Assembly (NCBI RefSeq): GCF_002879535.1
Contig: NZ_PNOT02000258.1
Span: 1-51,884, forward strand
Length of the DNA stretch: 51,884 nucleotides
Reading direction: 5' to 3'
DNA from: Mesorhizobium intechi
GTDB lineage: Bacteria > Pseudomonadota > Alphaproteobacteria > Rhizobiales > Rhizobiaceae
In this document: positions 34,749 to 45,114 of the stretch, one piece after another
How positions within the stretch are numbered: position 1 is the stretch's first letter
How the letters are laid out: every line of letters begins with the position of its first letter
Position numbers and translations under genes: made by a program
Notes under the pieces: generated by a model
Databases searched by the model: none
Told to the model about the DNA's origin: nothing
Seen by the model: the letters and a program-made list of their open reading frames with translations, nothing else

Positions 34749-35624
34749 ATGACGCTCCTGACATTCCGCTTCGCGCCAAGCCCCAACGGCGAACTGCATC
34801 TCGGCCATGCCTATTCCGCGCTGCTCAACCAGAAGCTCGCTGAGACCCACGACGGCCGCCTGCTGCTGCGCATCGAGGACATCGACACCACGCGCTGCAC
34901 GCCGCAATTCGAAGCCGGCGTGCTTGCCGACCTGAAATGGCTGGGCGTTGGCTGGGAAGAGCCGGTGCGCCGCCAGTCGGAGCATTTCGCAGAATATCAG
35001 GCGCAGCTCGACCGGCTGATCCGCGAGGACCTCGTCTACCCCGCTTTTATGAGCCGTGGCGAGATCAGGGCCTTCATAGCCGACAGCGAAAAGCGCGGGC
35101 GTGACTGGCCGCGCGACCCCGACGGCGTGCCGCTCTATCCCCCGTCCGACAAGGCTTTGCCGGTGAAGGAACGCAAACGGCGTATCGCCGAAAACGAGCC
35201 CTTCGCCTGGCGGCTCAATGTCGATGCCGCTGTTGCGCGTGTGGGCAGGGACCTCGCATGGACCGAATTCAGCGATGAGACGCTATCGGCGACGCGCTCG
35301 GTCGAGGCCCGCCCGCAGGACTGGGGCGACGTGATCGTGGCGCGCCGCGACATCCCGACCAGCTACCACCTGGCCGTCATCGTCGACGACGCCCTGCAAG
35401 GGGTCAGCCATGTCGTGCGTGGGCAGGACCTGTTTTCCGCCACCGGCGTGCAGCGCCTGCTGCAGGAATTTCTTGGGCTTCCGCAACCCGCCTATTTCCA
35501 CCATCGGCTCATCCTTGGGCCGGACGGCCGGAAACTGTCGAAAAGCCTTGGTGACACCGGCCTTGCCAAGTTGCGCGTGGCCGGCGCATCGACTGACGAC
35601 GTCAGGCGGATGGTCGGTCTCTGA
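34749..35624 (+). CDS. gluQ: Glutamyl-Q tRNA(Asp) synthetase
   Basis: A 291-residue paralogue of glutamyl-tRNA synthetase without the anticodon-binding domain. It attaches glutamate to queuosine at position 34 of tRNA-Asp. The class I signatures are HLGHA (17-21) and KLSKS near the C-terminus, with FRFAPSPNGELH and RIEDIDTTRC between strands. The zinc cysteines found in the E. coli enzyme are missing here, as in some relatives. Start ATG 34749. Confidence 0.94.
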   Translation: MTLLTFRFAPSPNGELHLGHAYSALLNQKLAETHDGRLLLRIEDIDTTRCTPQFEAGVLADLKWLGVGWEEPVRRQSEHFAEYQAQLDRLIREDLVYPAFMSRGEIRAFIADSEKRGRDWPRDPDGVPLYPPSDKALPVKERKRRIAENEPFAWRLNVDAAVARVGRDLAWTEFSDETLSATRSVEARPQDWGDVIVARRDIPTSYHLAVIVDDALQGVSHVVRGQDLFSATGVQRLLQEFLGLPQPAYFHHRLILGPDGRKLSKSLGDTGLAKLRVAGASTDDVRRMVGL

Positions 35625-35773
35625 GCCGGTTGAGCTCTGGCCAGGCGTGACGAATTCGCCACCGATTGAATTCCCGTGATGCATGGATCAATCGTTTCGT
35701 TTTGCACGCCGGGTTGAACCGGATTAGAGCAGCGCCACGATCAGTTTTTCACCAGCGCGGCGGCCTGCGGAAA

Positions 35774-36682
35774 ATGCAAAGCATCAAGCGGTTCATCCCC
35801 GCCACCTTCGTCGTCCTGTGGGCAACCGGCTTCATCGGCGCGCGTTATGCCATGCCATGGGCGGAGCCGTTCACCTTCCTCGCCGCCCGTTTCGTCATAG
35901 CGGCCATCCTGCTGGCAGCCCTGATGCCCGTTCTGGGTTCGAAGCGCGCCACTCGCAAGGAAGCACTCCATGCCACCGGCGCCGGCGTGCTGATGCATGG
36001 TGTCTATCTCGGCGCCGTCTTCTGGGCCATCCACAGGGGCATGCCGGCCGGGTTCTCGGCGCTGATCGTCGGCCTGCAGCCGCTGATCACCGCGGTGCTT
36101 GCCGGCAAGTTCCTGGGAGAAGCGATCCTGCCGCGCCACTGGCTTGGCCTTGGCATCGGCCTGATCGGCATCGTCATCGTGCTGTGGCCAAAGCTCGGCG
36201 CGCTCGGCGGCGGCGTGACCGCGGCGACGCTGACCGCCTCGCTGGTCTCGGTGCTCGGCATGAGCGCCGGCACCATCTGGCAGAAGCGTTTTGCTTCCGG
36301 CGGCGACCTCGTGGCGGCGACCATGTGGCAATATGTCGGTGGCGCCTCGCTGATGATCCTGGCCGCGCTCGCCTTCGAAACGCACACCGTCATCATCAAT
36401 GGCGAACTGATCTTCGCCATGGCCTGGCTGGTGCTGGTGCTGTCGCTCGGTGCCATCTTCCTGCTGATGGTGATGATCCGCGACGGCGAAATGTCGAAAG
36501 TCGCCTCGCTGTTCTACCTGGTGCCGGCGGTGACGGCGATCATCGCCTGGGGCTTGTTCGACGAGCAGCTCAACGCGCTGCAGATCGTCGGCATGGCGAT
36601 CACCACCTTCGGCGTCGGCCTGGCAACGGCGCGGCAGGCCAAGGCACAGGGTCAACCCACGCGGGCCCGCGCCTCCAGATAG
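35774..36682 (+). CDS. EamA/DMT family transporter
   Basis: A 302-residue inner-membrane exporter with ten helices in two EamA repeats. It opens FIPATFVVLWATGFIGARYAMPWAEPFTFLAARF, typical of the RhaT/YdcZ-like DMT group. The substrate is unknown. ATG 35774 is chosen; the open frame to 35666 has no membrane or conserved character. Its 3' end overlaps the convergent yihY gene by 31 bp. The ribosome-binding site is weak (GCGGAAA). Confidence 0.9.
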   Translation: MQSIKRFIPATFVVLWATGFIGARYAMPWAEPFTFLAARFVIAAILLAALMPVLGSKRATRKEALHATGAGVLMHGVYLGAVFWAIHRGMPAGFSALIVGLQPLITAVLAGKFLGEAILPRHWLGLGIGLIGIVIVLWPKLGALGGGVTAATLTASLVSVLGMSAGTIWQKRFASGGDLVAATMWQYVGGASLMILAALAFETHTVIINGELIFAMAWLVLVLSLGAIFLLMVMIRDGEMSKVASLFYLVPAVTAIIAWGLFDEQLNALQIVGMAITTFGVGLATARQAKAQGQPTRARASR

Positions 36683-37503
36683 CGGCTGATCGCGGCGTTG
36701 AGTTCGCCGCCGAGGATGAAGATCGCCGAGACGATGTAGAGGAAGACCACCGCGATCATGATCGAGGCCAACCCGGCATAGGTCGTCACATAGGACGAGA
36801 AGTGGTCGAGATAGGTGGCGAACATCGTCGAGCCGATGAGCCATGCGGCCAGTGTGAAGACGATGCCCGGCACCAGCGAGACGAAGCGGCGCTTGCCGGC
36901 CGGTAGCCAGTAGTGGACGGCAAACAACCCGCCGATGATAACGGCCGAGGCAATGACGTAGCGCCACAGGGTGATCGTGCCGGTATAGGGCTTTATCCAT
37001 TCGAAATGCGCTTCCGCCAGCCGCGCCAGCAGGGGCGCGAAGACCAGAAGCACGCTGATCGCCAGGAAGCCGGCCGTCGCGATCAGCACGAAGAAGATGC
37101 TCTGCACCCGGCGATAGATGATGCCGCGCGTCTCGGTGACGCGATAGGCGCGGTTGAGCGAGGTGCGCAGGGCCTCGATACCGTTCGAGGCAAAATAGGC
37201 GGCAAGCAGCACGCCATAGGTCAACAAATCGGTGCGCCTAACCGTCAGCACGTTCAGCACCTCATGCGCGATCGGCTTGGCGATCTGATCGGGCCAGGTG
37301 TCGAAGACCAGGTGCACGGCCGTGTCGGCGAAGGCCTGGGCGCCGAGGAAGCTGCCCAGCGTCGTGGCGAAGATCAGGAACGGAAACAGCGCCATCAGCG
37401 AGGTGATCGCCAGATGGCTGGCCATCGCCCAGCCGTCATCGGTGTTGAAATGGCCGAGCGCGTCGTAGAGCACGCGGCGCAGAGCGACAATATTCCGCAG
37501 CAA
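36652..37503 (-). CDS. YihY/BrkB family inner-membrane protein
   Basis: A 283-residue protein with six membrane helices and the family features DDGWAMASHLAITSLMALFPFLIF, SNGIEALRTSLNRAYRV and YVTTYAGLASIMIAVVFLYIVSAIFILGGELNAA. It was once called ribonuclease BN, but that activity belongs to another protein; the function is unknown. TTG 37503 (LLRNIVALRRVLYDALGHFN) is taken as the start because the upstream open frame runs into the divergent SDR gene. The start is less certain than the rest. Confidence 0.87.
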   Translation of the reverse strand: MLRNIVALRRVLYDALGHFNTDDGWAMASHLAITSLMALFPFLIFATTLGSFLGAQAFADTAVHLVFDTWPDQIAKPIAHEVLNVLTVRRTDLLTYGVLLAAYFASNGIEALRTSLNRAYRVTETRGIIYRRVQSIFFVLIATAGFLAISVLLVFAPLLARLAEAHFEWIKPYTGTITLWRYVIASAVIIGGLFAVHYWLPAGKRRFVSLVPGIVFTLAAWLIGSTMFATYLDHFSSYVTTYAGLASIMIAVVFLYIVSAIFILGGELNAAISRYLEARARVG

Positions 37504-37552
37504 GACCCCGCGTTCCCTTCGATTGTCTCGACGCCGCGAATATGGGAAGTGA

Positions 37553-38428
37553 ATGCGGCAAATGGCAACCCTAGGCGAAATCACGAGTCCGACGGCGCAG
37601 GAGTTGCGCACCATCATCGTCACCGGCGCCTCGTCCGGCATAGGTGCATATTGCGCCCGGGCACTCAAGGCGGAAGGCTGGCGGGTCTTTGCAACAGCGC
37701 GAAAACCCGAGGACATCGCCGCCCTCGAAAGCGACGGCATCGAGGCTTTCTACCTCGACTACAGCGAACCGGAGTCCCTTGCAGCGCTGGTGACGGAGGT
37801 GCTCGAACGCACCGGCGGCCGGCTCGATGCCCTGTTCAACAACGGCGCCTACGCCCAGGCGGGCGCGGTCGAGGATCTGTCGGTGGCCGCGCTCAAGGAG
37901 CAGTTCGAGGTCAATTTCTTCGGCTGGCATGATTTGACCCGCCGCCTGGTTCCGGTGATGCGCCGCCAGGGTCATGGCCGCCTCGTGCATTGCTCTTCGA
38001 TCCTCGGTTTGGTGCCGGTGCGCTTTCGCGGCGCCTATTCGGCATCCAAACATGCGCTCGAGGCGTTGATGCTCTGTCAGCGCCAGGAACTGGACGGCAG
38101 CGGCGTCCATGTTTCGCTGATCGAACCGGGGCCGGTGAAATCGAAGATCGCCAGCAACGGCCTGCCCTGGTTCCTGAAAAACATCGACATCGAGAATTCC
38201 GTGCACAGGGCGGACTATGCCGCGCAGCTGGAGCGGCTGCGCGCCGGCGGCAGCCAATCGGCGTTGAAGCCCGGGCCGGAAGTGGTCTACAGGGTTCTGC
38301 GTCATGCCCTTCTGTCGCGGCGCCCGCGTCCGCACTATGTGGTAACAGTGCCGGCCAGAATCGGCGCGGCGCTCAAACGCATCCTGCCGGCATCGATACT
38401 CTACCGCCTGATGGCCAAACGCGCCTGA
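37553..38428 (+). CDS. Short-chain dehydrogenase/reductase
   Basis: A 291-residue classical SDR. It has the NAD(P) loop TGASSGIG (24-31), NNGAYAQAG in place of NNAG, the catalytic serine in HCSSILG and YSASK (Tyr and Lys of the active site). The C-terminal extension (RRPRPHYVVTVPARIG) is seen in SDRs acting on hydrophobic substrates. The substrate is not evident. ATG 37553 or 37562 could be used. It is divergent from yihY and followed by a HIG1-type gene. Confidence 0.9.
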   Translation: MRQMATLGEITSPTAQELRTIIVTGASSGIGAYCARALKAEGWRVFATARKPEDIAALESDGIEAFYLDYSEPESLAALVTEVLERTGGRLDALFNNGAYAQAGAVEDLSVAALKEQFEVNFFGWHDLTRRLVPVMRRQGHGRLVHCSSILGLVPVRFRGAYSASKHALEALMLCQRQELDGSGVHVSLIEPGPVKSKIASNGLPWFLKNIDIENSVHRADYAAQLERLRAGGSQSALKPGPEVVYRVLRHALLSRRPRPHYVVTVPARIGAALKRILPASILYRLMAKRA

Positions 38429-38453
38429 ACGCGAAACAACTGGAAACGCAACA

Positions 38454-38645
38454 ATGGCAACCGTCTTCAACATCCTCGCCATTCTGGTCATGGCCGCCGT
38501 GGTGATCGTGCTGATCCGAGGCCTCATCAACATGATGCGTGGCGGTTCGGGCGTCACCTCGAACAAGCTGATGCAGGCGCGTGTCATGCTGCAGGCGGTG
38601 GCGCTGGTGCTGATCCTGCTGGCCGTGTATTTCACCCGCAAGTGA
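38454..38645 (+). CDS. Twin-transmembrane HIG1-domain protein
   Basis: A 63-residue protein of two membrane helices (about 4-25 and 42-60) joined by a loop with SNKLMQARVMLQAVAL, the HIG1_N signature. Mitochondrial relatives (Rcf1/HIGD) assist cytochrome oxidase; in Rhizobiales the small gene commonly precedes the cobalamin adenosyltransferase, as here (18 bp). A respiratory-complex role is inferred from the family only. Confidence 0.9.
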   Translation: MATVFNILAILVMAAVVIVLIRGLINMMRGGSGVTSNKLMQARVMLQAVALVLILLAVYFTRK

Positions 38646-38663
38646 GGCCGTCCGGGAGGCGAC

Positions 38664-39245
38664 GTGGTCAAGCTCAACAAGATCTATACCCGCACCGGCG
38701 ATGACGGCACGACGGGTCTCGGCACTGGTGAGCGGCGGCTGAAATCCGACCTGCGGGTGGACGCCTACGGCACGGTCGACGAAGCCAATGCCTGCATCGG
38801 CATGGCGCGCGTGCACACGGCAGCGAGCCATCCGGCGATCGATGCCATGCTGTCACGCATCCAGAACGATCTCTTCGACCTCGGCGCCGATCTCGCCGTG
38901 CCCGATGACGGCAAGCCGCTTGGCTACGAGCCGCTGCGCATCGTTGCCGCCCAGACCGACCGTGTCGAAAAGGACATCGACCTCCTCAACAAGCATCTCC
39001 AGCCGCTCAAATCCTTCGTGCTCAACGGCGGCACGCCGGCGGCCGCGGCGCTGCATCTGGCCCGCACGGTGGCGCGGCGGGCCGAACGGCTGATGGTGGC
39101 GCTGGCTCAAGACCCGGGCGAGCACGTCAACCGCGACGGGTTGAAATACATCAACCGCGTCTCGGATTTCCTGTTTGTCGCCGCCCGGGCGGTCAATGAC
39201 AATGGAAATGCCGACGTGCTATGGGTTCCCGGTAAGAACCGCTGA
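38664..39245 (+). CDS. Corrinoid adenosyltransferase, PduO type
   Basis: A 193-residue ATP:cob(I)alamin adenosyltransferase making the coenzyme B12 used by enzymes such as methylmalonyl-CoA mutase. It shows the ATP-binding N-terminus KIYTRTGDDGTTGLG, VDAYGTVDEANACIG, and the C-terminal RRAERLMVAL and YINRVSDFLFVAAR helices. The start is GTG 38664 with GGAGG 4 nt upstream. It lies between the HIG1-type and rhomboid genes on one strand. Confidence 0.94.
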   Translation: MVKLNKIYTRTGDDGTTGLGTGERRLKSDLRVDAYGTVDEANACIGMARVHTAASHPAIDAMLSRIQNDLFDLGADLAVPDDGKPLGYEPLRIVAAQTDRVEKDIDLLNKHLQPLKSFVLNGGTPAAAALHLARTVARRAERLMVALAQDPGEHVNRDGLKYINRVSDFLFVAARAVNDNGNADVLWVPGKNR

Positions 39246-39278
39246 ACGGATCGAAGAGCGGGAGGGGACCAGGCACGC

Positions 39279-40079
39279 ATGTTCATCCCGCTTTACGACA
39301 CAAACAGGCTGCGCCACATCCGCCTGCAATATGTGACGATCGGCCTGATCGTGGTGAATGCGCTGGTCTATTGCGCCACGGCACTCGGCGGCGAGAACTT
39401 CACCAATGCCGCCGTGCTTGGCCTCGGCTTTATTCCGTCCGTGGTTCACAACACGGCCGAGCTTGATCCTCGGTTCATCATCATTCCGGAAAGCCTGAGC
39501 TACCTTACCTATTCCTTCCTGCATGCGGACATCTTTCATCTTGGCGGCAACATGCTGTTCCTGTGGGTGTTCGGCGACAATGTCGAGGACGCGCTCGGCC
39601 ACATCCGCTACCTGATCTTCTATCTCCTGTGCGCCATCGCCGGCGCCGCCTTCCAGGGCCTTATCGCCTGGGATTCGCAGGTGCCGCTGATCGGTGCCTC
39701 CGGCGCCATCGCCGGCGTGGTCGTCGCCTATTTGATCCTCTATCCCAGGGTTAAGGTCTGGGTCCTGGCCTTTGCCCGAATCCCGCTGCGCATCCCGGCC
39801 TTCATCCCGCTTATCCTGTGGGTGCTGTTCCAGGTCTTCATGTTCGCCGCCGGCGGCGAGGACCAGATTTCCTGGGCCTGCCATATCGGCGGCATCATGG
39901 CAGGCGCGGTGCTGGTGCTGGTCCTGCGCAGCCGCGGCGTGCCGCTTTTTGCCGGCGCCGACGAGGATGCCGTGGTTCCCACATCGGACCAGCCACCGGT
40001 TGCTGCTGAACCGGCGGCGCCTGAACCGCAGGCCAGCACGACGCGCTGGGGGCGGGGAAACCCCTCTGGCCCAAACTGA
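39279..40079 (+). CDS. Rhomboid family intramembrane serine protease
   Basis: A 266-residue membrane protease with six or seven helices. The catalytic dyad is S141 in GASGAIAG and H202 in CHIGGIMAG. HADIFHLGGNMLFLWVFGDNVED is the conserved second-helix region. The C-terminal tail (about 225-266) is Pro/Ala-rich and probably cytoplasmic. Substrates are unknown. It follows the adenosyltransferase by 33 bp, and 203 bp separate it from etfB. Confidence 0.93.
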   Translation: MFIPLYDTNRLRHIRLQYVTIGLIVVNALVYCATALGGENFTNAAVLGLGFIPSVVHNTAELDPRFIIIPESLSYLTYSFLHADIFHLGGNMLFLWVFGDNVEDALGHIRYLIFYLLCAIAGAAFQGLIAWDSQVPLIGASGAIAGVVVAYLILYPRVKVWVLAFARIPLRIPAFIPLILWVLFQVFMFAAGGEDQISWACHIGGIMAGAVLVLVLRSRGVPLFAGADEDAVVPTSDQPPVAAEPAAPEPQASTTRWGRGNPSGPN

Positions 40080-40282
40080 ACCGATTTGAGGCGCTTTCAG
40101 CGTATTGACGGCAAGGATTGCCCCAACTACGGAAACGTCTCCGTCCGGGCCCCAAGGCTTTCAAGGAGCAGTTCAAGACGGGCAAAGACCAGAATTTCCA
40201 TCCGGAATGTCGGCTTTCGACAACTCAGAAGGGGCGCAAGCTGTTATAGCGCGCCCAACTAGCGTGAAGAGGTGACAGGCAA

Positions 40283-41032
40283 ATGAAGATCCTTGTGCCC
40301 GTGAAGCGGGTTGTGGATGCGAACGTCAAGGTTCGCGTGAAGGCCGACGGTTCGGCGGTGGAACTCGCCAACGTCAAGATGGCGATGAACCCGTTCGACG
40401 AGATCGCGGTGGAAGAGGCGATCCGGCTCAAGGAAGCCGGCAAGGCGGAGGAGATCATCGTCGTCTCGATCGGCCCGCAGCAGGCGCAGGAAACCCTGCG
40501 CACCGCGCTCGCCATGGGCGCCGACCGCGCCATCCTGGTCAAGACCGACGAGCAGACCGAGCCGCTCGGCGTCGCCAAGGTGCTGAAGGGCGTCGTCGAA
40601 GCCGAACAGCCCGGCCTCGTCATTCTCGGCAAGCAGGCGATCGACGACGACTCGAACCAGACCGGCCAGATGCTGGCTGCCCTGCTCGGCTGGGCGCAAG
40701 GCACCTTCGCCTCCAAGGTTGTGCTCGAAGGCGACAAGGCCAAGGTGACGCGCGAAGTCGACGGCGGCCTGCAGACCGTGGAATTGAAGACGCCGGCTAT
40801 CATCACCGCCGACCTGCGCCTCAACCAGCCGCGCTATGCCTCGCTGCCCAACATCATGAAGGCCAAGAAGAAGCAGCTCGACGAAAAGACCCCGGCGGAC
40901 TACGGCGCCGACGTCAAGCCGCGCCTCAAGGTCATCAAGACCGAGGAGCCCGGCGGCCGCAAGGCGGGCGTCAAGGTCAAGAGCGTCGCCGAACTGGTCG
41001 ACAAGCTCAAGAACGAAGCCGGCGTTTTGTAA
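40283..41032 (+). CDS. etfB: Electron transfer flavoprotein beta subunit
   Basis: The 249-residue beta subunit of ETF, which takes electrons from acyl-CoA dehydrogenases. It shows [34 protein letters not shown] and the AMP-site region [22 protein letters not shown] ribosome-binding AGGTGA precedes ATG 40283. It is 24 bp upstream of etfA. Confidence 0.97.
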   Translation: MKILVPVKRVVDANVKVRVKADGSAVELANVKMAMNPFDEIAVEEAIRLKEAGKAEEIIVVSIGPQQAQETLRTALAMGADRAILVKTDEQTEPLGVAKVLKGVVEAEQPGLVILGKQAIDDDSNQTGQMLAALLGWAQGTFASKVVLEGDKAKVTREVDGGLQTVELKTPAIITADLRLNQPRYASLPNIMKAKKKQLDEKTPADYGADVKPRLKVIKTEEPGGRKAGVKVKSVAELVDKLKNEAGVL

Positions 41033-41056
41033 GCGATCGGGAAAGGAACAGATAAA

Positions 41057-41986
41057 ATGGCAATTCTCCTCATCGCCGAACACGACAACGCCAGCCTTTC
41101 CGACCAGACCGCCAAGACGCTTTCGGCGGCCCTGCAGATCGGCTCTGACGTGCATGTGCTGGTGGCCGGCAAGGGCGCCAAGGGCGCGGCGGACGCAGCA
41201 GCCAAGCTCAAGGGCGTCGGCAAGGTGCTGCTCGCCGAAGCCGATGAACTCGCCGAGCGCCTCGCCGAACCGACGGCAGCGCTCGTCGTGTCGCTTGCCG
41301 GCGGTTACGACACCATCATCGCGCCGGCGACCTCCTCGGGCAAGAATGTCGCCCCGCGCGTCGCGGCCCTGCTCGATGTCGCGCAGGTCTCCGAGATCAT
41401 CGAAGTGGTCTCGCCGGACACGTTCAAGCGGCCGATCTATGCCGGCAATGCCATCCAGACCGTGCAGTCGACAGACGCCAAGAAGGTCATCACCGTGCGC
41501 ACCGCCTCCTTCCAGGCGGCGCCTGAGGGTGGCTCGGCCGCGGTCGAGACTGTCGCGGCAGCCGCCAATCCCGGCCTGTCCTCCTTCGTCGAGAACAAGC
41601 TGTCGGAGACCGACCGTCCGGAACTGACCTCGGCCAAGATCATCATCTCGGGCGGCCGCGCGCTCGGCTCGTCGGAGAAGTTCCAGGAGGTCATCCTGCC
41701 GGTCGCGGACAAGCTCGGTGCGGCGGTCGGCGCCTCGCGTGCCGCTGTCGATGCCGGTTATGCACCGAACGACTGGCAGGTCGGCCAGACCGGCAAGGTG
41801 GTCGCTCCGGACCTCTACATCGCGGTCGGCATCTCCGGCGCCATCCAGCATCTCGCCGGCATGAAGGATTCCAAGGTCATCGTCGCCATCAACAAGGACG
41901 AGGAGGCACCGATCTTCCAGGTTGCCGACTACGGCCTCGTCGGCGATCTCTTCGTCATTCTGCCGGAGTTGCAGAAGGCGCTTTGA
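41057..41986 (+). CDS. etfA: Electron transfer flavoprotein alpha subunit
   Basis: The 309-residue alpha subunit, which holds most of the FAD site: [64 protein letters not shown]. It passes electrons to ETF-ubiquinone oxidoreductase. It pairs with etfB, and a GC-rich hairpin with TTTT follows at 42017-42048. Confidence 0.97.
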   Translation: MAILLIAEHDNASLSDQTAKTLSAALQIGSDVHVLVAGKGAKGAADAAAKLKGVGKVLLAEADELAERLAEPTAALVVSLAGGYDTIIAPATSSGKNVAPRVAALLDVAQVSEIIEVVSPDTFKRPIYAGNAIQTVQSTDAKKVITVRTASFQAAPEGGSAAVETVAAAANPGLSSFVENKLSETDRPELTSAKIIISGGRALGSSEKFQEVILPVADKLGAAVGASRAAVDAGYAPNDWQVGQTGKVVAPDLYIAVGISGAIQHLAGMKDSKVIVAINKDEEAPIFQVADYGLVGDLFVILPELQKAL

Positions 41987-42016
41987 CGCTCTCTGGCAAA
42001 GCGTATTAAATGCTTG

Positions 42017-42048
42017 GGGTGGGGTAGACGAAGTCGCCCCGCCCTTTT
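42017..42048 (+). terminator. Probable terminator after etfA
   Basis: GGGTGGGG (42017-42024) pairs with CCCCGCCC (42037-42044), with one G-T wobble and a 12-nt loop, followed by TTTT. It lies 55 bp upstream of the hydroxybutyryl-CoA dehydrogenase start, so that gene is partly separated from etfBA. Confidence 0.65.
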
Positions 42049-42102
42049 AGTTTGCACCGCACAAAAAGCAGGCTGCAAAGGCCTTTGGACGGGATCGGTG
42101 TA

Positions 42103-42981
<879 letters not shown>

Positions 42982-42990
42982 CGCGTCCGT

Positions 42991-44964
42991 TCACGACGCC
43001 GCGGCAAGCGGCGCGGGGGGCCTCGACTTGTCGTCGGGCGCCACGCAGACGCATCCGCGGCCGGCCGCCTTGGCGGCATAGCAGGCGGCGTCCGCCCTTG
43101 CGATGATCTCGTCCGCCTCCCCGGAATTGGCGTTTATCGCCGCCACGCCGATGCTGGCGCCGATGGCATGTGGCCGGGCATCCCAGGTGAAGTTCAATCC
43201 CGCTATCGCATCGATCACGGAGCGCGCCGCGATCCTGGCGCCGGCGGTCGAGCCCGATTTCAGGATGACCGCGAATTCGTCGCCGCCTAGGCGCGCGACA
43301 CTGTCTTCAGGCCCGAGTACGCCACGCACGGCCTGTGCGACCCGCTTCAGCAAGGCGTCTCCGGCGGCGTGACCGCCGGTGTCGTTGACCAGCTTGAAAT
43401 GGTCGAGGTCGATGAACATGAACTGATGGTCGCTGCCGCCAGCCCCGGCGGCGTCCTTGCGGGCCTGATCGACGATCTCCTCCATGGTGCGGATGAAGCT
43501 CGAGCGATTGGCAAGGCCGGTCAACGCATCATGCGCGGCGGCGTGGGCAAGCTGGCGCTGCAGGGCGCGTGCATCGGTAAAATCCTGGAAAACTATGACC
43601 AACCCGCAGAATTCGTTGCGCTCGTTCATGATCGGCGACACGACCTGGCGGATACTGCAGCGTATGTCGTCACGGCGCACCAGCACGGCGCGGCTATTCT
43701 GGTCGGAGGGCGTCTCCGCACCGATCGCCGGCCGTGTCACACCGATCCTGTGTCCCGTCTCCTCGTCCACCGCCCAATAGACATGACCGAGCGTCTTGCC
43801 GAGAGCCGCCTCCGCCGGGACGCCGGTCAGCTTCTCGGCAACCGGATTCATGAAGGTGACGCGGTTCGCCGCATTGGTGCAGATGACGGCATCGCCGATC
43901 GACTGCAGCGTTACCCTGAGCCGCTCTTTCTCGTCGGCCAGCATTGCCGCCGATACGGTCAGGCGCTCCTCGGCCTCCTTGCGCCGGGTGATGTCCGTCA
44001 GGCTGCCGATGGCCCGGACCAGACGCCCGTCCCCGTCACGCTCGATGGCCTTGCCGCGGTCGAGAATCCAGATCCATCGGCCGTCCTTGTGACGCATCCT
44101 GAACTCGGCCTCGAAGAACTCTGTCTGGCCGTCGAGATGGGCGCGATCCGCCTCGGCGACGGTTTCGCGGTCGTCGGGATGGATCATCGTCAGCCAGCGA
44201 TCGGGGTCGCCGTCGAGTTCGCCATCCGCATAACCCAGCATCTTGACCAAGGCCGAGGAGTAGGTGGTGCCGCCTTTGCGGATGTCGAGATCCCAGACGC
44301 CCTGGCCGGCGCCGGCAAGCGCGAAATTCCAGCGCGTTTCGGCCTCGGCGATGCGCGCCTTGGCCTGTTTGCGCGCGTCGATGTCTTCGATCTGTGAAAC
44401 GAGATAGAGCGGGCGGCCGCTCTTCTCCTCGCGAATGACGGAGCCGGCGAGATGCGCCCAGACCGCTGTACCGTCCTTCTTGAGGTAGCGCTTCTCGAAT
44501 TGGAAGGCGTTGACCGTGCCAGCTTTGATGCCTTCCATGGTTTCCCGCCCGACATGCAGGTCGTCGGGGTGGGTGATCTGGAAAAAGGTCAGCGCCTCGA
44601 TCTCTTCGCGGCTGTAGCCGAGCATCGAGGCGAACGCCGGATTGGTCTGCACAAACCGCCCATCGAGGCCGACGACGGCGATGCCGATTGCCGAGTCCTC
44701 CATCGCCCGGCGAAAACGCTGTTCGCTCTCGGCGATCTGCCGCCGATCTTTCGAGATGCGGCCGATGAAAAGACAGGCGAAAAAAAGCTCGCCAATTGTC
44801 ATCGCGACCGACACTTGCAGGCAAAGTCTGAGCGCTTCCGCGCCAAGGTCCAGCCTCGACAGCACGACCAGGGCCGCGGCCACGGCGAAGCCGGCCACGA
44901 GCGACGCCGGCGCTGCGTGTTTGTCGAGCCTGATCGGTCCTTGTAGTCTCACGATCCGTGCCAC
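42991..44964 (-). CDS. Membrane PAS-GGDEF diguanylate cyclase
   Basis: About 657 residues. Two N-terminal membrane helices (near 22-37 and 47-67) are followed by three PAS/PAC modules (about 80-200, 210-330, 345-485) and one GGDEF domain (about 490-650). The active motif RLGGDEF is intact, so c-di-GMP synthesis is expected. The inhibitory RxxD site reads GPED and has lost its arginine. There is no EAL domain. The start is uncertain: GTG 44964 is chosen, and TTG 45057 is the far limit of the frame. It is convergent with the dehydrogenase gene, 9 bp apart. Confidence 0.9.
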   Translation of the reverse strand: MARIVRLQGPIRLDKHAAPASLVAGFAVAAALVVLSRLDLGAEALRLCLQVSVAMTIGELFFACLFIGRISKDRRQIAESEQRFRRAMEDSAIGIAVVGLDGRFVQTNPAFASMLGYSREEIEALTFFQITHPDDLHVGRETMEGIKAGTVNAFQFEKRYLKKDGTAVWAHLAGSVIREEKSGRPLYLVSQIEDIDARKQAKARIAEAETRWNFALAGAGQGVWDLDIRKGGTTYSSALVKMLGYADGELDGDPDRWLTMIHPDDRETVAEADRAHLDGQTEFFEAEFRMRHKDGRWIWILDRGKAIERDGDGRLVRAIGSLTDITRRKEAEERLTVSAAMLADEKERLRVTLQSIGDAVICTNAANRVTFMNPVAEKLTGVPAEAALGKTLGHVYWAVDEETGHRIGVTRPAIGAETPSDQNSRAVLVRRDDIRCSIRQVVSPIMNERNEFCGLVIVFQDFTDARALQRQLAHAAAHDALTGLANRSSFIRTMEEIVDQARKDAAGAGGSDHQFMFIDLDHFKLVNDTGGHAAGDALLKRVAQAVRGVLGPEDSVARLGGDEFAVILKSGSTAGARIAARSVIDAIAGLNFTWDARPHAIGASIGVAAINANSGEADEIIARADAACYAAKAAGRGCVCVAPDDKSRPPAPLAAAS

Positions 44965-45114
44965 CCCCGTGGGCAATCGCTTTTTCCCGGGATAACCCTG
45001 AAGGATCGATTTTAAGGAAAGGTTGAGTGGGGGTACCGCGATTTGGTCAACCGGCAAACAATCGCCGGCATGATTAAGGATCGGTGTGCACGGGGTGTCG
45101 TCGCTTCTATCGTG

